This document shows, in pieces, positions 28,182-36,675 of a stretch of 64,000 bases of DNA. The notes under the pieces are model-generated. The model did not search any database and was not told where the DNA came from. It was given only the letters and a program-made list of their open reading frames with translations. The position numbers were made by a program, and so were the translations under genes. Position 1 is the first letter of the stretch. The number at the start of each line of letters is the position of its first letter. This DNA is from Halomonas sp. DQ26W. GTDB lineage: Bacteria > Pseudomonadota > Gammaproteobacteria > Pseudomonadales > Halomonadaceae. The DNA lies in NCBI RefSeq assembly GCF_003339685.1, contig NZ_QPKI01000001.1, positions 1-64,000 on the forward strand. The letters run 5' to 3'.

Positions 28182-28623
28182 AAGTACGCAGGGAACTGAA
28201 GGGATTGAAAGATATGGACATCGATCGCCTGGTCGAACCATGTTTCATACTTTCCATGAACCCGAGGAGCCCGAAGCCCCCGAAGCGCCGTACCGACCCT
28301 TGGCCACCAGGGGCGTCCGGTACGGGTGGTCGGCAAGCCGCCCGGCTTCGTCTTCCATGTCGCCACCGCTGCGAACCGTATCGCCAGCGATGCCGCGCTG
28401 TTCGATCCCCCGAAGGGGATGAGGCTTCCTTGCCGGGGCATCCTTGCCCTTGTGGTACCCTTCCGTGCCTGTTGGCGGTACCTGTCTCATCGCAACCTAA
28501 GTTACACATCGCGGAGCAGACGCCGATCACCGTTGTGCCTGGGTGCACAGGGCATGGGGTTGGTACCCAAGCTTCCCGGTGATCAAAAGTGGTTCGAGCC
28601 GTTTGAACCACTTCCGTTGCTCA
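28154..28623 (-). ncRNA. Candidate sigma-54-driven transcript in the glmY position
   Basis: Predicted from its ends: a sigma-54 promoter at 28634-28649 sets a start near 28623, and the terminator at 28154-28181 ends it, giving about 470 nt. It begins with a perfect 9-bp hairpin (28587-28613). In enterobacteria the small RNA glmY lies in this same position and orientation upstream of glrK and is activated by GlrR. This RNA is longer than GlmY (about 180 nt) and no sequence identity with GlmY is claimed. An 81-codon ORF (28245-28490, minus) lies inside it, so it could instead be a small messenger. Confidence 0.45.
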
Positions 28624-28633
28624 CTTTGCATAA

Positions 28634-28649
28634 TGCCAAAGTCGTGCCA
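28634..28649 (-). promoter_or_regulatory. Sigma-54 (RpoN) promoter
   Basis: On the minus strand TGGCACGACTTTGGCA: the -24 element TGGCACG is perfect and the -12 GC is at the required distance. The only deviation from TGGCACG-N4-TTGCA is one T to G. Confidence 0.8.
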
Positions 28650-28689
28650 TAAATCTTTTAATCAATTTAAATACAGTAACTTAAAAACA

Positions 28690-28702
28690 TATCAAGCATC
28701 TA
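28690..28702 (+). promoter_or_regulatory. Possible IHF site between enhancer and sigma-54 promoter
   Basis: TATCAAGCATCTA matches WATCAA-N4-TTR with one mismatch, in AT-rich DNA located between the GlrR-type site and the promoter, where a DNA bend would be needed. Confidence 0.4.
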
Positions 28703-28757
28703 GGAAAACAACAGGGACAAGAAAGCGAGCGAAGCCAGCGTCCGACACTGCCGATTA

Positions 28758-28775
28758 TGTCATCATTCGGCGACA
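28758..28775. promoter_or_regulatory. GlrR-type operator TGTC-N10-GACA
   Basis: TGTC-ATCATTCGGC-GACA matches the enterobacterial GlrR binding consensus exactly. It is centred about 144 bp upstream of the predicted sigma-54 start, a normal enhancer distance, and next to the glrR operon itself. Confidence 0.75.
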
Positions 28776-28947
28776 CCCAAATCCTTGGATAAAAAAGTAA
28801 TAATAAAATCAATCTATTAAGATGTATCTATTTTGAGACAAACTTCCGACCGGCGTAGCCCCAGGGCGACAACTCCACGGCAACAGCGCCGCGACCGGCG
28901 GGCAAAGGCCGGAGCGGCGAAAGTGACATACAGCGAAAAGTGGCCCT

Positions 28948-30261
28948 TCAGGCGAGGGACTTGACGAGAATCTTCGACTTGCGAGCGTGGTTGTAGGTGT
29001 CGCGCTTCAGCGGTGGCAGCGCTTCGATATCCGCAGGGCGGAAGCCATGCTCGACGAACCAGTGAGCGGTATGGGTAGTCAGCACGAACAGCGACGTGAG
29101 CCCGAGCCGACGCGCGCGACGCTCCACCCCAGCAAGCAGTAGCGCGCCACGGGCGCCGCCGCGATAATCCACATGGATCGCCACGCAGGCCAGCTCGCCC
29201 ATCTCGGCCTCGCCGAAGCAGTGCAGAGCGGCACAGCCGATGATCATGCCGTCGCGCTCGATCACCAAGTAGTCGTCGATCTCATGCTCCAGGCGTTCAC
29301 GGGAGCGTGGGACCAGCATAGCGCGATGCTCCAGCGGTTCGAGCAGCTCCAGCAGCCCGCCGATATCACCCAGCTCCGCGGGGCGCAACTGCTCGTAGCG
29401 GTGCTGGGTGATCATGGTACCCACGCCGTCTCGGGTGAAGAGCTCACCCAGCAGGGCGTCATGGTTGTGCCATGACAACAGGTGGGTACGTGCCACGCCA
29501 TGCCGAGCGGCGGCACAGGCTGCTGCCAGGTGGCGTGCCGACTCGCTGCCGGGCGCGGACTGTGCCAGCAGGGGCTCGGCTTCGCCCGGCGTGAGCTGTC
29601 GCTGCAGCGCACCGCTCTCGTCGTAAAGGCCATCGGCTTCGCCCAACAGGATCAACTTGTCGGCCCCCAACGCCATGGCGGCATGCTGCGCCACCTCGGA
29701 AGCATCCAGATCGAATACCTCGCCGGTGCTGGAAAAGCCCAGTGGCGGCAACAGCACCAGCGAGCCGCGATCCAGCAGCCCCTGGACGGCGGAAGTGCGC
29801 ACCCGGCGCACCTCGCCGCTGTGGTCGTAGTCGATACCCTCCCGCACTCCCAGGGGCTTGGCCATGACCAGATTACCCGACACCGCAGTCAGTTCGACCC
29901 CATGCAGCGGCGTATTGGGCAGCCCCAGGGAGAGTCGCGCCTCCAGCCATAGCCGCTGCTCGGCGGCGACACGCTCAACGCACTGCATGATGGCCGCATC
30001 CGCAACGCCGCGGCCATCATGGCGCAGCGGTTCGATACCGGCCTCGTCCAGCGACTGCTGGACCTGGGGCCGAATGCCGAACACCACGACCAGGCGCACG
30101 CCCAGCGTATGCAGCAACGCCAGGTCCTGGATCAGTTGTTCGCCTCGCCCACGGGCCATGGCTTCGCCCTCGATCAGGATCACGAAAGTTCGCCCGCGGT
30201 GTGCATTGATATAGGGCGATGTGTTGCGGAACCAGTCAACGAAAGGGAAACGAGTATCCAA
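28948..30261 (-). CDS. argA: N-acetylglutamate synthase (amino-acid acetyltransferase)
   Basis: A 437-residue first enzyme of arginine synthesis (acetyl-CoA + glutamate). An amino-acid-kinase-like domain (YINAHRGRTFVILIEGEAMA; LLPPLGFSSTGEVFDLDASE) is fused to a C-terminal GNAT domain (LACVAIHVDYRGGARGALLL acetyl-CoA loop). The length matches E. coli ArgA (443). The start appears to be a TTG at 30261 with GGAG eight bases upstream, because the conserved N-terminus begins right there. It is monocistronic, with an AT-rich upstream region. Confidence 0.95.
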   Translation of the reverse strand: MDTRFPFVDWFRNTSPYINAHRGRTFVILIEGEAMARGRGEQLIQDLALLHTLGVRLVVVFGIRPQVQQSLDEAGIEPLRHDGRGVADAAIMQCVERVAAEQRLWLEARLSLGLPNTPLHGVELTAVSGNLVMAKPLGVREGIDYDHSGEVRRVRTSAVQGLLDRGSLVLLPPLGFSSTGEVFDLDASEVAQHAAMALGADKLILLGEADGLYDESGALQRQLTPGEAEPLLAQSAPGSESARHLAAACAAARHGVARTHLLSWHNHDALLGELFTRDGVGTMITQHRYEQLRPAELGDIGGLLELLEPLEHRAMLVPRSRERLEHEIDDYLVIERDGMIIGCAALHCFGEAEMGELACVAIHVDYRGGARGALLLAGVERRARRLGLTSLFVLTTHTAHWFVEHGFRPADIEALPPLKRDTYNHARKSKILVKSLA

Positions 30262-30324
30262 GGCCGCTCTCCGGCAGCAGGTGAAAGGGAGGGTGCAGTC
30301 GCCTTCGACTATATCAGAGCCGCG

Positions 30325-30348
30325 AAAACGGCGGCAGCCTGCCGCCGT
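30325..30348 (-). terminator. Terminator of the DUF47-pit operon
   Basis: On the minus strand ACGGCGGCAG/CTGCCGCCGT (overlapping arms around GC) followed by TTTTCG, about 25 bp after the pit stop. Confidence 0.75.
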
Positions 30349-30371
30349 CTGGCCGAATCACTCAACGGGTA

Positions 30372-31640
30372 TCAGCCGCCAAAAATCGCCTTGAACAGGA
30401 AGAAGAATATGATCGCAAGGCCGGCACCGGCAGGCAGCGTGATCAGCCAGGACATGACGATGGTGCCGATCACCCGCAGGTTGAGGGCCGCCATGCCACG
30501 GGCCAGGCCTACGCCGAGTACTGCCCCCACCAGGGTGTGGGTGGTGGAGATCGGCAGGCCGGTTCCCGAGGCCAGCACCACGGTGGTGGCGGCCGCCAGG
30601 GTGGCGGCAAAACCCCGGCTGGGCGTCAGTTCGGTGATGCCGGTGCCCACGGTGGCGATCACCTTGTGGCCGTAGGTGACCAGGCCGGCGACGATGCCGC
30701 CGCCACCCAGTACCAACACCCACCAGGGCACCAGGGCCGACGCGTCGATGGCGCCGTCGCTGCGCACCACGCTGATCACCGCGGCCAGTGGCCCCACGGC
30801 GTTGGCCACGTCGTTGGAGCCGTGGGCGAAGGCCATGGCACAGGCGGTGAAGACCATCAATACACCGAAGACCCGCTCGACGTTGTCGTAGCCAAACTGG
30901 TCGTCGGCGCGGCGTTCGCCTTTGACCCGGTTCTCCATGACAATCCCGATGCCCATGATGCCGATGCCCAGCAGTACGGAATACAGGAAGCTCTGGCCGA
31001 AGGTGAAGTTGAGGCCCACATGGGTCAGGCCCTTGGTCAGAGTCACCATGGAGACGATGAAGCCAACCAGGAAGATATAGAAAGGCACTGTGCGCTTAGC
31101 CGCGGCGAATGGATCACGGGCCTCGAAGATCAGATGCTGCACTGACTTGAACAGCACGAAGGCGATGGTGCCCGCCAGCAGTGGTGAGATGACCCAGCTC
31201 GAAGCGATGGTGCCCACCCGGTTCCAGGCCACCGCTTCCATGCCCAGCCCCACCGCACCGAAGCCAACGATGGCACCGACGATGGAGTGGGTGGTGGAGA
31301 CCGGCCAACCCTTGGCCGTGGCGATCAGCAGCCAGATGGCCGCCGCCAGCAGCGCCGAGAGCATGCCGTAGACCAGCAACTGAGGGTTGGCCTGCAACAG
31401 GTCCGGGTCGACGATGCCGCCGCGAATGGTCGCTGTCACCTCGCCGCCGGCAAGCCAGGCACCGAGGAATTCGAAGATCACGGCGATGATGATCGCCTGC
31501 TTGATGGTGATCGCCTTGGACCCCACCGAAGTACCCATGGCGTTGGCGACATCGTTGGCGCCGACGCCCCAGGCCATGAAGAAACCGAAGAGGCAGGCAA
31601 GAATAATGAAGACTTCACCGTGCTGCGCGATGATCGACAT
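30372..31640 (-). CDS. pit: Low-affinity inorganic phosphate transporter, PiT family
   Basis: A 422-residue inner-membrane phosphate:H+ (or metal-phosphate) symporter. The two inverted signature repeats are GANDVANAMGTSVGS near the N-terminus and GSNDVANAVGPLAA in the second half, with about ten transmembrane segments and the HTLVGA motif. It is 66 bp behind its DUF47 partner gene; such pairs are standard and the partner is thought to regulate or assist Pit. Confidence 0.94.
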   Translation of the reverse strand: MSIIAQHGEVFIILACLFGFFMAWGVGANDVANAMGTSVGSKAITIKQAIIIAVIFEFLGAWLAGGEVTATIRGGIVDPDLLQANPQLLVYGMLSALLAAAIWLLIATAKGWPVSTTHSIVGAIVGFGAVGLGMEAVAWNRVGTIASSWVISPLLAGTIAFVLFKSVQHLIFEARDPFAAAKRTVPFYIFLVGFIVSMVTLTKGLTHVGLNFTFGQSFLYSVLLGIGIMGIGIVMENRVKGERRADDQFGYDNVERVFGVLMVFTACAMAFAHGSNDVANAVGPLAAVISVVRSDGAIDASALVPWWVLVLGGGGIVAGLVTYGHKVIATVGTGITELTPSRGFAATLAAATTVVLASGTGLPISTTHTLVGAVLGVGLARGMAALNLRVIGTIVMSWLITLPAGAGLAIIFFFLFKAIFGG

Positions 31641-31706
31641 AGGGGGTGGTTCCTATGTGGCTGTCAGAGAGGAGACATCAGCCCGGATCGCCGGACAGGT
31701 CGATGT

Positions 31707-32387
31707 CTACCGGGCAGTGAGTATCTGCAGGCGGCTGCCGACGCGTTCGGCACGATCGGAGAGCTCGCCTACCCAGTCGATGATCTTGTAGAGAAAGACC
31801 ACGTCCACTGGCTTGAGCTGATCTTCGAGATCGAAGAGCTCGCGACGAATGGCCACCTGCTGGCTGTCGGCCTGCTGCTCGAGGGCATGCAGCTCGCGAA
31901 TCAGATTTTGCATCACGTCGGTGACGTGGCGGCCGAAGCCGGATTCCAGCAAGTCTCCCAACTCTTCCAGGGCCTGGCGGGCCTGGGCGACACAGGCCAC
32001 GGCGGTCCGCATGTAGCCACGCATGGGCTGGGCCAGCTCGGTGGGCACCTGCATCTTGCGACCCAGCATGATGCCGGTGATGTCACGCACCTTGTTGGCG
32101 ATCTTGTCCTGAACGGTGATCAGGTCGAGAAGGTCGCTGCGCGAAACGGGCAGGAACAGCGTGTTGGGCAGGTTGAGGCGCAGCTCGGTCTTGAGGCTAT
32201 CGGCCTCGTGCTCCAACCGGGTGATTACCTCGCGGATCCGGGCGGCTTCTTCCCAGTCCCCGGTGAGGCTGGCTTCGAAGAAGGGCAGCAACTGCTCGGC
32301 ACACTCGTGCGCCTTGACGATGTGGGCCAGCAACGGCTGGAATGGCGAGCGGCCGAACATCGCGGAAAACGGATTGGGCTTTACCAT
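31707..32387 (-). CDS. DUF47/TIGR00153 family PiT accessory protein (PhoU-like)
   Basis: A 226-residue soluble helical PhoU-like protein (NPFSAMFGRSPFQPLLAHIV; ADSLKTELRLNLPNTLFLPV; LDLITVQDKIANKVRDITGI) with the acidic metal-binding helices of the family. It is thought to control the adjacent Pit transporter. It is first in the operon; the promoter lies in the roughly 115-bp divergent gap shared with the CYTH gene. Confidence 0.92.
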   Translation of the reverse strand: MVKPNPFSAMFGRSPFQPLLAHIVKAHECAEQLLPFFEASLTGDWEEAARIREVITRLEHEADSLKTELRLNLPNTLFLPVSRSDLLDLITVQDKIANKVRDITGIMLGRKMQVPTELAQPMRGYMRTAVACVAQARQALEELGDLLESGFGRHVTDVMQNLIRELHALEQQADSQQVAIRRELFDLEDQLKPVDVVFLYKIIDWVGELSDRAERVGSRLQILTAR

Positions 32388-32501
32388 GGCGTATCATGCG
32401 CTTGTGAAATGGCGGCGCCAGTATAAAGACTGGCAAGCTGTTACGTCATGGAAAAAATTACACACACCATCCAGCGTCAGCGTGATCGAGGAGTGTTCGA
32501 G

Positions 32502-33410
32502 ATGAGCCAAGAGGTCGAAATGAAGCTGGCATTGGGCAGGGGCGGCCCCGAGCGACTCTGCCACCACCCGCTGCTGCGCGGCCAGGCGCTAGCGACACAA
32601 CGGCTCGCCAACACCTATTTCGACACTCCCAGCGGTGAACTCGAAGCCGCCCGGATGGCGCTGCGGTTGCGTCGATGCGACGACACTTGGATCCAGACCC
32701 TGAAGACAAGCGGCGAAGGCCGCGGCGGCATGAGCCGGCGCGGCGAATGGGAGTGGCCGGTGTCAGAAGGCGCGCTGGACCGGCAAGGACTCGCTGCCCT
32801 GCCGCCCATGGCCGAGCTCGGCACGGAAGTGCTCGAGCGGCTGGACGCCCGTTTCACCACGGACTTCGAACGCCGGCTCTGGCAGCTCGACCACGCCGGC
32901 GCCACCATCGAGGTAGCACTCGATCAGGGCGAAATCCACGCTGCCGGCCGTGCCGTGCCGATCAGCGAAGTGGAACTGGAGCTCAAGGCCGGAGACCCCG
33001 CGGCGCTATGGGACCTGACCATGGCCTTGGCCGAGACGATAGCGTTGCGCCCCGCCGATGCCAGCAAGGCCGCCCGTGGTGGCGCCTTGCTCTCGGGCCA
33101 CTGGTCCCTGCCGGAAGGCACAGCCGAGGGCGAGCGGCTTCACCGCGCCCTGCTGGCATTGGACGCCTACGCGGACACCGGCGAGGATAGGTGGAGGGCA
33201 ACCGCCAGGGAGGCCCTTCGGGAGCTCGCCAACAATAGCAATACCAAGAGCATTAGCAATACCAAGAGCATTAGCAATACCAAGAGCATTAGCAATACCA
33301 AGAGCAATAGCGAAGCCGGCCAACTCGCTGCCATGCTGGAACGGCCCGACTGGATGGGCGTGGAGTTCGGGCGTACGGCGCTGCGGCTGGCGCACCGCCT
33401 GGCGTCCTGA
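32502..33410 (+). CDS. CYTH domain protein, inorganic triphosphatase-like (YgiF type)
   Basis: A 302-residue protein. The N-terminal CYTH tunnel domain (EVEMKLAL = the ExExK motif at 4-8; NTYFDTP; MALRLRR; EVELELKAGD) hydrolyses triphosphates such as PPPi. The C-terminal part is CHAD-like but much reduced: E. coli YgiF has about 433 residues. Between residues 244 and 270 lies a SNTKSI-type repeat encoded by four 18-bp units. ATG at 32502 with GGAG eight bases upstream. It is divergent from the pit operon. Confidence 0.88.
   Translation: MSQEVEMKLALGRGGPERLCHHPLLRGQALATQRLANTYFDTPSGELEAARMALRLRRCDDTWIQTLKTSGEGRGGMSRRGEWEWPVSEGALDRQGLAALPPMAELGTEVLERLDARFTTDFERRLWQLDHAGATIEVALDQGEIHAAGRAVPISEVELELKAGDPAALWDLTMALAETIALRPADASKAARGGALLSGHWSLPEGTAEGERLHRALLALDAYADTGEDRWRATAREALRELANNSNTKSISNTKSISNTKSISNTKSNSEAGQLAAMLERPDWMGVEFGRTALRLAHRLAS
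33237..33308 (+). repeat. Four 18-bp tandem repeats in the CYTH gene
   Basis: Units 33237-33254, 33255-33272 and 33273-33290 are identical (AGCAATACCAAGAGCATT) and 33291-33308 differs at one base. It encodes SNTKSI repeats in a linker. It is AT-richer than the host gene. Confidence 0.9.
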
Positions 33411-33442
33411 CACACATTGGAAATAGGACAGGGAGTGACTGA

Positions 33443-34327
33443 ATGAATGGACCATTCCGGCCAGCCGGCGAGGGGCTGCGAACCCGCCTGTTTCAGATCA
33501 TCTTCGAATCGGACACGCCACTGGCCAAGGGCTTCGATATCGCCCTGATCCTGATAATTCTGGCCAGCGTGCTGGTGGTGATGCTCGATACCGTCGAGGC
33601 ATACGCTGCGGCATATGGCGAATGGTTCTACTGGATCGAATGGGGGTTTACCCTCGCCTTCACCCTCGAGCTTGCGATACGCGTCTACATCCTCGAGAAA
33701 CCGATGCGCTACTTGCGCAGCTTCTACGGCGTGATCGACATCGTGGCGATTCTGCCCACCTGGCTGATGTTGCTGGTGCCCGGCGCCCAGACCCTGGTGA
33801 TCGTGCGCCTGCTACGCGTGCTGCGGATCTTCCGCGTGCTGCGCCTGATGCAATTCGTCGGCGAGGGCCGCCTGCTGATGGAGGCGCTGAAGAACAGCTG
33901 GCATCAGATTTTTCTGTTCCTGTTCACGGTGTTTCTATTAGTCACCCTGTTCGCCGCCCTGGTCTTTATGATCGAACCCGACGAAGCCGGCTTCACCAGC
34001 ATTCCCATCTCGGTCTACTGGGCCATCGTCACCCTGACCACGGTGGGCTACGGTGACATCGTTCCCGTCACGCCCTTGGGCCAGGCGATCTCGACCCTGG
34101 TGATGCTGATCGGCTATTCGATCATCGCCGTGCCCACCGGGGTGTTCTCGGCCGAAGTGATCCGTTCGATCCGTTCCGAACGCTACTCGGATCAAGCCTG
34201 CCCCGGCTGCGGCCACGACCGCCACGACAAACACGCCCGGTATTGCCTGAAATGCGGCACCTGGCTGGATGAGGAAACCCCGGACCCTAACGCGCCACAA
34301 GAGAAAGAGGACAAACAGCAAACCTGA
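33443..34327 (+). CDS. Voltage-gated potassium channel
   Basis: A 294-residue six-TM channel subunit (tetramer expected). S4 carries regularly spaced arginines (VIVRLLRVLRIFRVLRL). The pore loop has the selectivity filter TLTTVGYGD and S6 follows (VMLIGYSIIAVPTGVFSAEV). The cytosolic tail has two CxxC pairs (ACPGCGH and YCLKCGTW), a small zinc-ribbon-like end seen in bacterial Kv channels. ATG with GGGAG upstream, 32 bp behind the CYTH gene, so probably the same transcript. Confidence 0.92.
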   Translation: MNGPFRPAGEGLRTRLFQIIFESDTPLAKGFDIALILIILASVLVVMLDTVEAYAAAYGEWFYWIEWGFTLAFTLELAIRVYILEKPMRYLRSFYGVIDIVAILPTWLMLLVPGAQTLVIVRLLRVLRIFRVLRLMQFVGEGRLLMEALKNSWHQIFLFLFTVFLLVTLFAALVFMIEPDEAGFTSIPISVYWAIVTLTTVGYGDIVPVTPLGQAISTLVMLIGYSIIAVPTGVFSAEVIRSIRSERYSDQACPGCGHDRHDKHARYCLKCGTWLDEETPDPNAPQEKEDKQQT

Positions 34328-34338
34328 CCCACCGTGTG

Positions 34339-34962
34339 TCATGCACCGAACGGTATCAAGTCACCACGCCCCTCGCGCAGGATGGTCGGCGGCAGTTCGC
34401 GCAGGTCGACGACGCTGGTGGCCTCCAGGTGGCAGGCGCCGCCATCGATGATCAGGTCGAGCTGGTTTGCGAAACGCTCCCGTATCTCTTCGGCATCGGT
34501 CATCGGTAGCTCCTCTCCCACCGGGATCAACGTCACGCTCATAAGCGGCTCGCCCAGCGCCTCGAGCAACGCATGGGTGATGCGATGATCCGGCACGCGC
34601 ACGCCGATTGAGCGCCGCTTGGGGTGCAGCAGCAACCGCGGCACTTCGTTGGTGGCGGTGAGAATGAAGGTATACGCCCCTGGCGTGTGCGCCTTGAGCA
34701 GGCGGAAGACGGCGTTGTCGACCTTGGCATAAGTGCCGATCTCGGAAAGATCGGAGCACACCAGGGTGAAGTTGTGCTTGTCATCCAGCGAACGCAGTCG
34801 CTTGATTCGCTCGACGGCCTTCTTGTCGCCCAGGTGGCAGCCCAGGGCGTAGCCGGAGTCGGTGGGATAGGCCACGACACCGCCATCGCGAATGATCTGT
34901 ATGGCCTGGTCGATCAGACGCTTCTGGGGGTTATCCGGGTGCAGCTGAAAATACTGGCTCAT
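34339..34962 (-). CDS. yciO: YciO/Sua5 family threonylcarbamoyl-AMP synthase-like protein
   Basis: A 207-residue YrdC-fold protein (GGVVAYPTDSGYALGCHLGD; KRLRSLDDKHNFTLVCSDLS; PKRRSIGVRVPDHRI). YrdC/Sua5 relatives make threonylcarbamoyl-AMP for tRNA t6A, but the YciO branch has only weak activity and its own role is unclear. ATG at 34962 with GGGAG upstream. It is next to the PHP gene, as in E. coli yciO-yciV. Its stop converges on the channel gene with an 11-bp gap. Confidence 0.92.
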   Translation of the reverse strand: MSQYFQLHPDNPQKRLIDQAIQIIRDGGVVAYPTDSGYALGCHLGDKKAVERIKRLRSLDDKHNFTLVCSDLSEIGTYAKVDNAVFRLLKAHTPGAYTFILTATNEVPRLLLHPKRRSIGVRVPDHRITHALLEALGEPLMSVTLIPVGEELPMTDAEEIRERFANQLDLIIDGGACHLEATSVVDLRELPPTILREGRGDLIPFGA

Positions 34963-35063
34963 GGTCACTCCCTGTTGGTCTGCGTTCAAATCGGGCTTCC
35001 CCCGATCGTTCAAACCACCAGTTTATCCTGCGGCCGGACCCTGCGCGACGTCATGGCCCGATT

Positions 35064-36047
<984 letters not shown>

Positions 36048-36171
36048 GACGCAGGAGGACTACTTTGTCAGAATACTGACCCCATGGTGCGCGCCCGACG
36101 ATAGCCGGTCAACGTCAGCACCCCGTTCGCTACCTGCGGCGCATGCCGCCCACGACCGAGGAAACACGGCG

Positions 36172-36471
36172 ATGCTCTACGCAATCATCAGTGAAGACTT
36201 CAAGAACAGCCTGGAACGCCGCCTGGCCGCCCGTCCTGACCATCTGGCACGCCTGGAGAAGCTGCGTGACGAAGGCCGCCTGGTGCTGGCCGGCCCCCAT
36301 CCCGCCATCGATGCCGACAACCCCGGTGAAGCCGGCTTCAGCGGCAGCCTGGTGGTGGCCGAATTTAACAGTCTGGAGGCCGCCCAAGCCTGGGCCGACG
36401 CCGATCCCTACATGATCGCTGGGGTCTACGCCAAGATCAGTGTCAAGCCGTTCAAGAAGGTGCTGCCCTGA
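36172..36471 (+). CDS. yciI: YciI family protein
   Basis: A 99-residue YciI-fold protein ([60 protein letters not shown]). The conserved His/Asp pair in GPHPAIDAD suggests an enzymatic pocket; the reaction is unknown. ATG at 36172 with GAGGA upstream. It is divergent from the PHP gene, as its relatives often cluster with yciO and yciV. Confidence 0.92.
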   Translation: MLYAIISEDFKNSLERRLAARPDHLARLEKLRDEGRLVLAGPHPAIDADNPGEAGFSGSLVVAEFNSLEAAQAWADADPYMIAGVYAKISVKPFKKVLP

Positions 36472-36675
36472 GCTGCACTCGAATGACAAGACGCGTGAAC
36501 TCCTGACGAACTCTCCCCAAGGCATTACCCACAACTCCTGTGGATAACACTGTTGAAACGCCGCGGATGCCTGCCGCCACCTCCCATGGCAGCCCGTTGA
36601 ACTGAAATTGATCACATATTGAGCAGCACGGACCATGCCAGGTGTGCCGCTCGCTTATTTCTGTCAGGAGATGCC

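Noticed and set aside
28245..28490. 81-codon ORF inside the sigma-54 transcript
   Set aside because: No clear ribosome site and a simple GASGASGSSGS tail. It is kept only as an alternative within the transcript entry, not as a gene.
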